A stretch of DNA of 64,000 nucleotides from Mucilaginibacter pankratovii (GTDB lineage Bacteria; Bacteroidota; Bacteroidia; Sphingobacteriales; Sphingobacteriaceae): the NCBI RefSeq assembly GCF_014773265.1, contig NZ_JACWMY010000010.1:124001-188000 (forward strand). Direction: 5' to 3'. Shown here piece after piece: positions 58,801 to 64,000 of the stretch. The notes below the pieces were generated by a model. It did not search any database, was not told the origin of the DNA, and was given only the letters and a program-made list of their open reading frames with translations. The translations under genes were made by a program, and so were the position numbers. Numbering within the stretch: the first letter of the stretch is position 1; every line of letters starts with the position of its first letter.

Positions 58801-59044
58801 CGCTTCTTACGTAAAACTGCGCGAAGTTAAAATAGGTTACACTTTCCCGTCGCAATGGGTTAAAGGCATCGGGCTGCAATCGGCTACGTTATCGTTAGTG
58901 GGCCGTAACCTGTGGATCATCCATAAAAATGTACCCAATATCGACCCGGAGACCGCCTTTAATACCGGCAACGGCCAGGGTCTGGAAGATCTTACCCTGC
59001 CAACCGTACGCAACATTGGCTTTAATGTTAACCTTAAATTCTAA
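55856..59044 (+). CDS. SusC/RagA family TonB-dependent outer-membrane transporter
   Basis: A 1062-residue receptor. A signal peptide (ending QQANAQ) is followed by a carboxypeptidase-like domain (SVKVSGVVTAKSDGQPLPGVSIGVKG), the SusC signature before the plug (NSLNEVVVTAL), the plug (ALSGKIAGVQVTGSQGDMG, VLKGPNAAALYGYRAAGGVILIKTK) and the barrel ending in NIGFNVNLKF. ATG 55856 begins the signal peptide; 55823 would add a non-signal stretch. Together with SusD it imports a substrate bound at the cell surface. The SAM riboswitch, Cys-rich leader and palindrome suggest a sulfur-containing substrate. Confidence 0.95.
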   Translation: MFKTYKSLLAIILLFLTLQQANAQSVKVSGVVTAKSDGQPLPGVSIGVKGSANGTQTDVLGKFTINANANDVLRISYLGFATLEVPVTTNGEPLNIILQDAPNSLNEVVVTALNISKDKKSLGYAVQGLKAKDISEAKESNLINALSGKIAGVQVTGSQGDMGSSRIVIRGETSVSGNNQPLFVVDGVIVDNSQFQGTNGSRDFQNAISDLNSEDIESISVLKGPNAAALYGYRAAGGVILIKTKTGKGAKGLGITINSNTSFATLKVFPDYQNEFGQGANGKFSYVNGAGAGVNDGVDESWGPALNGQLIPQFFSNGQPAPFVAHPNNVRDFFKTGVTLNNGVALAGSSDKFDYRLSYNNLHQTGVVPNSSQGRNSFLLNTTFRPTPKLTITTIANYIKDDADNLPGAYGRRATSTMLQFTWFGRQVDINQLKNYRDANGNTFNWNNSYYSNPYFIAYENTVGQHKNRIIGSVELNYKIIDGLSANFRTGTDYYNDRRKIKVAYGTNGTPFGSYEEDAYTVNETNTEARLQYTKKLNKDFSLDVFGGGNISTILNEQNDQIAPKLAVAGLYTLSNSRDPLVSSNYYGKLKTYSYFASAQLGFRNYAFLNLTGRNDWSSTLPAANLSYFYPSVNGSLVLSEALDLKSDVLSYLKLRGGWSKVGKATTPYQLNNTYNFTAPFGTNPQQSAASISLNPDLKPETTTSGEAGIEAGFLNDRIRLDLSVYNTNSVNQILNVDVSQTTGYSQKLINGGRINNKGLEVQLGLTPVKSKDFTWDVTVNYSRNKSKVISLDNEGKLQSYILGTNRTVQVLAAVGQPYGTLFGTSYTRDAAGQIIIGANGTPVVNNTKKYLGKYTPDWLGSINNSFTYKGINLSFLVDARIGGSIYSNTNRTGTYTGVLASTLPGRGAANGGLTYYYPQNKTTNPALQINTGASAPAGETVYDDGLIFKGVKADGTPNTTIVPAQSYYKGFTNVDEAFVYSASYVKLREVKIGYTFPSQWVKGIGLQSATLSLVGRNLWIIHKNVPNIDPETAFNTGNGQGLEDLTLPTVRNIGFNVNLKF

Positions 59045-59049
59045 CGATC

Positions 59050-60489
59050 ATGAAACTTAAATATACAACCATACTATTATCAGGAACCCTATTGCTATCG
59101 GCAAGCTCCTGCAAAAAAGATCTGGAAAAGATCAATACAAACCCCAATGCTTCGCAAATTGCACAGCCAGATTATTTGCTGACTGCAGCAACCAAAGCCA
59201 CTGCCGATACCTACTGGGGAACAGCCAATAACATGGATGCCAGCCTGCTGTTTGTACAGCATTGGGCAAAAATTCAATACACCGACCCTGACAGGTATAT
59301 TTACACCAATACCGCCTTCCAGGATCTGTGGAGTGTTGGCTATGCTAAAAGCATTGTAAACCTTAACCAGGTAATTAAACTTGCCGATGCACAGGCTAAT
59401 CCAAATTATAAAGGGGTTGCGCTGGTGCTGCGTTCCTGGGTATTTACATTGCTGACCGATAACTATGGCGATATCCCGTATACCCAGGCTGCTAACATCA
59501 GCGAAAACTTAACACCGGCTTACGATAAACAAAAAGACGTTTATTTTGCATTGCTGGAAGATTTGAAAACGGCACAAGCAGCGTTAAATCCTTCGGGCAC
59601 GCCCATAGCCGGTGATGTGATCTACAGTAACAAAATAGCGTTATGGAAAAAGTTTGCAAACTCTTTACGATTGCGTATCGCTTTAAGGATAGCAGACCGT
59701 GAACCCGAAAAAGCAAAGCAGGTATTGGCAGATATACAGGCAGAAGGCAGCGGCTATATCAGTGCTAATAGCGAAACTGCCCAATTGGTTTACCTGGCCT
59801 CGCCAAATCAAAACCCGATAAGCAACTTGTTTGATACCCGCGACGACTACCGGATTAGCAAAACAATTGTTGACAAGCTGTTTGCCTTAAACGACCCGCG
59901 CCTGCCGGTTTACGCCAGCAAAACCCAGGATGCAACGCCAAATACTTATGTTGGCATACCCAACGGTTTACTGGTTGGCGATGCCAGCAATTTAGGTTTC
60001 ACCAAAACATCTAAGCCTGGAACTTACTTTTTGGCCCCAAACGCACCTGCAGTGATCATCAGCTATGCCGAGGTGCTGTTTGACCGCGCAGAAGCCGCAG
60101 CGCGTGGTTTCACAACCGAAAACGCTGCCGACCTGTACAGCCAAGCTGTCACTGCATCGCTAAAACAGTATGGTATTGCAGACGCCGCCATAGCCACTTA
60201 TACAGCGCAGCCATCGGTACAATACGATGCTGCAAATTATAAAAAATCAATAGGCGAACAAAAATGGCTTGCCTTATTTGGCCAGGGTTTGGAGGCATTT
60301 GCCGAATGGCGCAGATTGGATTATCCGCAGCTACAACCATCCGTGGCCGGCACGCTCGGCGGAAAACTGCCCTCAAGGTTCCTTTACCCGGGTACCGAGC
60401 AATCTTTAAACGGAACAAGCTATAAAGCTGCCGTAGCCAACCAGGGTGCAGATGCGCTGACTACCAAACTTTGGTTTGATGTGAATTAA
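59050..60489 (+). CDS. SusD/RagB family surface lipoprotein (SusD-like_2)
   Basis: A 479-residue lipoprotein with a lipobox ending SASSC (Cys21), then KKDLEKINTNPNASQIAQPDY, and helix-rich body with a TPR-like arrangement (ALVLRSWVFTLLTDNYGDIPY, QKDVYFALLEDLKTAQAAL). This belongs to the SusD-like_2 branch, which often binds non-polysaccharide ligands. It lies 5 nt after SusC and is followed by a bidirectional terminator. It caps the SusC barrel at the cell surface. Confidence 0.94.
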   Translation: MKLKYTTILLSGTLLLSASSCKKDLEKINTNPNASQIAQPDYLLTAATKATADTYWGTANNMDASLLFVQHWAKIQYTDPDRYIYTNTAFQDLWSVGYAKSIVNLNQVIKLADAQANPNYKGVALVLRSWVFTLLTDNYGDIPYTQAANISENLTPAYDKQKDVYFALLEDLKTAQAALNPSGTPIAGDVIYSNKIALWKKFANSLRLRIALRIADREPEKAKQVLADIQAEGSGYISANSETAQLVYLASPNQNPISNLFDTRDDYRISKTIVDKLFALNDPRLPVYASKTQDATPNTYVGIPNGLLVGDASNLGFTKTSKPGTYFLAPNAPAVIISYAEVLFDRAEAAARGFTTENAADLYSQAVTASLKQYGIADAAIATYTAQPSVQYDAANYKKSIGEQKWLALFGQGLEAFAEWRRLDYPQLQPSVAGTLGGKLPSRFLYPGTEQSLNGTSYKAAVANQGADALTTKLWFDVN

Positions 60490-60538
60490 TAAACCAATGT
60501 CATAACGCTTATCACTCATTAACGTCATCATTGTCCAT

Positions 60539-60570
60539 AAAAAAACGGCCCCAAAAAGGAGCCGTTTTTT
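60539..60570. terminator. Bidirectional terminator between SusD and HmuY-like genes
   Basis: AAAAAACGGC and GCCGTTTTTT form the stem, with A and T tails on both sides, between convergent genes. Confidence 0.88.
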
Positions 60571-60595
60571 CATGAATAGATATTAGGGCGAGAAT

Positions 60596-61966
60596 TTAAG
60601 CGCCTTTTTTAACTAACGCATACTCTATCTTCGGATAACCGCGCGTACCGCCATCTGCGGTAGTAAAGCTTACAAACTTGAGTTTGTACACATTGCCCGC
60701 AGCATCTTTAACTACATAAAAACGATCTGTTTTTACGCCCACGGTGCCGGTAGTTGCACGCCAGCCAGAACCAATGGTGTTACGGCTTGGGCTAAAAGTA
60801 ACCGCGCCAATGTTGGCTTCTGCAAATGCATCATAAGTAAATGCAGTGGTTAATACCTCCGCAACCTGTGTGCCGCCTAAGTAATTGGTAAATACCAGGT
60901 CGGAGAAAGCATAAGGGGTGGTACCTGTATAATAAATGCTGTAACCCCAGGTGAAATCCCAACGGTCTTTGGCAGGTTCAACGTTAACAGATGTGCCGCT
61001 ATCGAAATTGATAAAGCTGTAATTATGCGTTGGATCTTTTGCAATGGTGATGGTTTTGAAAGTGGTTTCGTTAAGCTTGGCATATTGCAGGGTGTAACCT
61101 GTCGCGTTGCGCAATACGCGGATCTTTTCGAGGTCGGCGGCGGCAGCTGTTGTGCCCGAGCCACCTATGCGGTTAATCACGTATACCTTATTGTCGCCAT
61201 CTGTTGCAGATACCGCAGGGATGGCAGTTTTTGTCAGATCGCCGTTTACATCGTCATAAATATTGAAGGTACCTAAGCCAAAACCCAGTTGAAGATCGGT
61301 AATAGTGATATCGCTTGCAGATACCGCGTTGATATCGGTTTTATTAACAGCTACTACCGATGCAGCAGTTGTGTTGTTCAAGATCACCCTGAAATCGGTG
61401 CCGCTGTAAAAGCCGAGGTCCCAACTGTTGCGTTTTACTGATGTTTGATAATTGGCGCTCAGGTCTACATAAACCGAGTTAACAGCGGCCGAACCGCCTT
61501 CGCCACCCTCCAATGTTAAAGCCGAACCGGTTGACGTGATAGATGAAAAGCTCAGTACCAGTTTACTTGTGCTGCCAATTACTACCGGAGAGCCGGCAGA
61601 TTTAACGTTAAACGTAACCGACTCGTTCCCCAGAAGAAAAATGCCTGCTGTTTTTACCAGTTTAATGGTTGTTGAGCTGCTACCAGCCGGGATGGTTGCG
61701 TTGATAGTATTAGCTGAAGCGGCTGGTACGGTGGTAAATTCTGTACCGTAAGTAACACCTGTTGATTGCAGATCGATAACTACGGGGATGGCAACATCGG
61801 TAGCGCGGCCAAGGCTTAGCACAATCTCTATAGAGGCATCGGCTGCAGAGAGGCCCTGTGTAGCTGCTGAAAAACTCAGTTCATTATCTGGCAAAGCAGG
61901 ATCGTTTTTTTTACAGGCCGTAGTTATCAGCACAAAGGCTAACAGGAAATAGGATAATTTTTTCAT
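60596..61966 (-). CDS. HmuY-family surface lipoprotein
   Basis: A 456-residue lipoprotein (lipobox ITTAC, Cys18). The first 160 residues form beta-rich Calx-beta-like domains; from about residue 170 the HmuY-type fold is seen: VYVDLSANYQTSVKRNSWDLGFYSGTDFRVI, KDRWDFTWGYSIYYTGTTPYAFSDLVFTNY, FYVVKDAAGNVYKLKFVSFT. HmuY of Porphyromonas captures haem for its TonB receptor HmuR. The haem-binding residues cannot be confirmed here. It is followed on the same strand by a TonB-dependent receptor gene upstream. Confidence 0.85.
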   Translation of the reverse strand: MKKLSYFLLAFVLITTACKKNDPALPDNELSFSAATQGLSAADASIEIVLSLGRATDVAIPVVIDLQSTGVTYGTEFTTVPAASANTINATIPAGSSSTTIKLVKTAGIFLLGNESVTFNVKSAGSPVVIGSTSKLVLSFSSITSTGSALTLEGGEGGSAAVNSVYVDLSANYQTSVKRNSWDLGFYSGTDFRVILNNTTAASVVAVNKTDINAVSASDITITDLQLGFGLGTFNIYDDVNGDLTKTAIPAVSATDGDNKVYVINRIGGSGTTAAAADLEKIRVLRNATGYTLQYAKLNETTFKTITIAKDPTHNYSFINFDSGTSVNVEPAKDRWDFTWGYSIYYTGTTPYAFSDLVFTNYLGGTQVAEVLTTAFTYDAFAEANIGAVTFSPSRNTIGSGWRATTGTVGVKTDRFYVVKDAAGNVYKLKFVSFTTADGGTRGYPKIEYALVKKGA

Positions 61967-62007
61967 AAAATGTATTAGTTAATTTGTGTAATTATTGTGT
62001 GTATGAA

Positions 62008-64000
62008 TTAGTATTTACTGTATTGAAAGGTTAAACCCAAAAAGAATGAGCGCCCGTAACCGATGGGCACCGGGCCACCGGTACTGTGCGCGCCGCCCAG
62101 ATCGGCCGAGGTGTTATTTACATTGGTTACGTTGAACAGGTTTTTCACGCCGCCCGCAAGGCTGATCCGCGTATTGATGAACTTGTTGATGGTAAGATCT
62201 GCGGTGTGGAATGCCGCGCGTTCTGCCCTGTGTATGCTCGTTACACCGCTAACTGTGCGCAATTCATAAGCGGGTAATTTGCCGTTGTATTTGTAAAATA
62301 AGCTCAGATCTGTTTTGATCCCCCCGATGTGGTAAAGCAGGGTGCTGTTAACTTCGGGGTACCAGGTAAAGCCGGGCAGCGTATTATCGCTTTCCTGCAG
62401 GCGGTTGTATACGCCGGTGTAGGAGAAGCCAAGTTTAGCCTGAAGATTTTTGTAATTGATGGTGTTATCGAAGGTGCCACCCGTAGTTTTGTAGTTATCG
62501 ATATTGATATAAGTCATCACCGATGGATCGGCAGGATCATAGCCTGTGGTGATGAGGTTGTGAAACTGGTTATAAAAACCACCCGCCGATGACCGGATGT
62601 TTACCGCGCCCACATGGTAAGAACGCCATGCCAGCGAGCCATTAAAGCTGTTGGAGTATTCGGCTTTCAGGTTTTCGTTACCACGGATGGAGTGACTGGC
62701 ATCAAAAAAGTTAAAGTACAATTCGCGCAGGGCGGGCGAGCGGAAACCACGGGCATAAGCCAGGCGCAGATCCAGATCGCCGGAGAGTTTAATTTTTGTG
62801 TTTAAGGATGGAATAACCGGCGGCGCATCATAAACTGAATTTTTGCTGAACCTGGCTCCCGGGCGAACGCTGATGGCCGGAGTTAACAAGATCTCCGAAG
62901 AAAGGAAAAAGGCATAATCATTTATAACGGGGCTGCCTTTTATCCGCGCACCAGTGCTGCCCGTCAGGTTTATCTCAGTACCTGGTTGTATTGAGATATT
63001 ATCGGTAAGCTTGTACTGCACCGTACCGCGAAAGAACTTGGCATCAAAGGCTGCTTTATCCTGTTCGCCAACACCCAAGGTGAGCCTGCGGTCGCCTGTA
63101 AGTACATCCAGGCTGGTGGTTTGGGTGCGGCGGCTGTAATCGGTATAAGAAGCAGCGCCGTTAAAGCTCAGCCTGTCGTTTAATTGCCACTCCGCCTGCA
63201 ATTGATGCATCCAGCGATTCGTTAAAAAATGCTGGTCTATCTGTATATTGGTTGATGGGTTTGGCGTACCATCGTTCCGCAGCGTTTCATCCTCGCCATC
63301 AAAACGGTACCAAAGGTGCAATTTATTGCTGCGGTAGCCTGCTATCCCGCTCCCCAGTAATTGATCTTTAGGCATCCAGCCCAGCTTTGCCCCGTCAAAA
63401 TTATTGCGGGTAACATTGCCCGATAGTTGCCAGCCGCTGTGTTCCCAGTTTACTCCTAAATTTTCCTGGTGGGTACCGCTTCCGTCAAATCCTTTATATT
63501 TTTTTCCTGCTGTTTCTTCCTGTATCCGGCCAAATACCCGCAGGTTCTCGCCACCGGTGCCACGTTTGGTAATCAGGTTTATTACACCGCCCAGCGCATC
63601 GCTGCCATAATTTACCGACATGGGGCCTTCTACTATCTCTACGTGATCAACCGTGTTAATATCTATCTGGTTAAGGCTTTCGCGTGTGTCGCCCCTATCC
63701 AGTAGTGGGACACCATCCAGCAAAATTTTCACCCGTTGGCCCGATACCCCCATCAGCGATATATCTGAGGTGCCCAGCGTAAGATCGTTTGTAAAGCGGA
63801 TGCCCAGTTGATCGGTAAGGATATCCTGTACTTTGGATGGATTGCGTAAGCGGATCTGCTCGCTGGTGATGGTACGCACCATATAAACCGAGTTTTTTAA
63901 GGACTGCGGCGCATACTGGCCGGTAACCACCACATCTTTTAGTTGCAGAGCGGTAATCGTTAATACCACTTCGGGCTGTGTGGATGTTTTGCCCGCTTCT
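62008..64000 (-). CDS. TonB-dependent receptor (HmuR-like), N-terminus outside window
   Basis: The C-terminal 664 or so residues of an outer-membrane receptor. The plug is visible from VVVTGQYAPQSLKNSVYMVRTIT through DILTDQLGIRF and VEIVEGPMSVNYGSDALGGVINLITK, then the barrel to GLTFQYSKY. The reading frame stays open to the end of the window, so the start lies outside; a GTG at 63969 is not the true start. Placed before a HmuY-type lipoprotein gene on the same strand, 41 nt apart, it is probably a haem receptor. Confidence 0.9.
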   Translation of the reverse strand, partial: EAGKTSTQPEVVLTITALQLKDVVVTGQYAPQSLKNSVYMVRTITSEQIRLRNPSKVQDILTDQLGIRFTNDLTLGTSDISLMGVSGQRVKILLDGVPLLDRGDTRESLNQIDINTVDHVEIVEGPMSVNYGSDALGGVINLITKRGTGGENLRVFGRIQEETAGKKYKGFDGSGTHQENLGVNWEHSGWQLSGNVTRNNFDGAKLGWMPKDQLLGSGIAGYRSNKLHLWYRFDGEDETLRNDGTPNPSTNIQIDQHFLTNRWMHQLQAEWQLNDRLSFNGAASYTDYSRRTQTTSLDVLTGDRRLTLGVGEQDKAAFDAKFFRGTVQYKLTDNISIQPGTEINLTGSTGARIKGSPVINDYAFFLSSEILLTPAISVRPGARFSKNSVYDAPPVIPSLNTKIKLSGDLDLRLAYARGFRSPALRELYFNFFDASHSIRGNENLKAEYSNSFNGSLAWRSYHVGAVNIRSSAGGFYNQFHNLITTGYDPADPSVMTYINIDNYKTTGGTFDNTINYKNLQAKLGFSYTGVYNRLQESDNTLPGFTWYPEVNSTLLYHIGGIKTDLSLFYKYNGKLPAYELRTVSGVTSIHRAERAAFHTADLTINKFINTRISLAGGVKNLFNVTNVNNTSADLGGAHSTGGPVPIGYGRSFFLGLTFQYSKY

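Noticed and set aside
1..64000. Prophage, integrative element or CRISPR-cas locus
   Set aside because: No integrase, phage structural gene, relaxase, cas gene or regular repeat array is present.

Overview
The window looks like chromosomal DNA of a Bacteroidota organism of the family Sphingobacteriaceae, most like Mucilaginibacter or Pedobacter. The reasons are the SusC/SusD pair, other TonB-dependent receptors, a HmuY-type lipoprotein, promoters of the Bacteroidota form (TTTG, about 20 nt, TAnnTTTG), AT-rich start regions without strong Shine-Dalgarno sites, and RAYT-associated palindromes. The genus is inferred from general character, not from a marker gene.

Layout. 0-10 kb: end of a short-chain dehydrogenase gene, a secreted PepSY-like protein, a cold-shock protein, an MFS transporter, hemF with two small coupled genes, gyrA, and two secreted TPR proteins. 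10-16 kb: a second dehydrogenase, a PixA/AidA-family protein, a small lipoprotein, a DUF4442 protein, a GNAT protein, an AlbA_2 protein and a MATE exporter. 15.8-24.2 kb, mostly minus strand: histone-deacetylase-like enzyme, bestrophin, kynureninase, a four-gene repair/oxidation set (PNPOx-like, Mpg, alpha/beta hydrolase, free-Met sulfoxide reductase), a Dph6-like PP-loop ATPase and a sirtuin. 24.3-27.2 kb: a cobalamin-riboswitch operon with a BtuB-type receptor and a DUF6580 membrane protein. 27.5-28.6 kb: an orphan antitoxin-like gene and a RAYT transposase among six palindromes. 28.7-32.9 kb: SAM riboswitch, cysteine-rich leader ORF, metY-metX-hom. 32.9-48.3 kb: housekeeping (E2 acyltransferase, cinA, lptD, amidase, MlaD, RNase Z, STAS, purC, PhoH, SAM hydrolase, ABC exporter, beta-CASP nuclease).

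48.3-60.5 kb holds what looks like a cysteine/SAM-responsive regulon. Its five transcription units share a 17-bp palindrome (TCTAY-N7-RTAGA, one copy imperfect). In three of them the palindrome lies exactly 8 nt before the -7 box. Three of the five, plus the met operon at 28.9 kb, carry a tiny leader ORF that ends in a run of three or four cysteine codons. Two leaders sit directly behind S-box (SAM-I) riboswitches; a third S-box precedes a cysteine desulfurase gene. Two units carry a tRNA-Cys gene just behind a protein gene. One unit encodes a cysteine desulfurase paralog that has lost its catalytic cysteine and contains no cysteine at all. The units also include thioredoxin, a secreted PIG-L-type hydrolase and a SusC/SusD transporter. 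The model I infer is that SAM is sensed by the riboswitch, charged Cys-tRNA by ribosome stalling on the leader, and a third signal by a repressor of the palindrome. Together these would control sulfur uptake, cysteine use and tRNA-Cys supply.

The window ends with a HmuY-like lipoprotein and a truncated TonB-dependent receptor, probably a haem-uptake pair. Several intergenic gaps contain imperfect inverted repeats built of short reiterated words.
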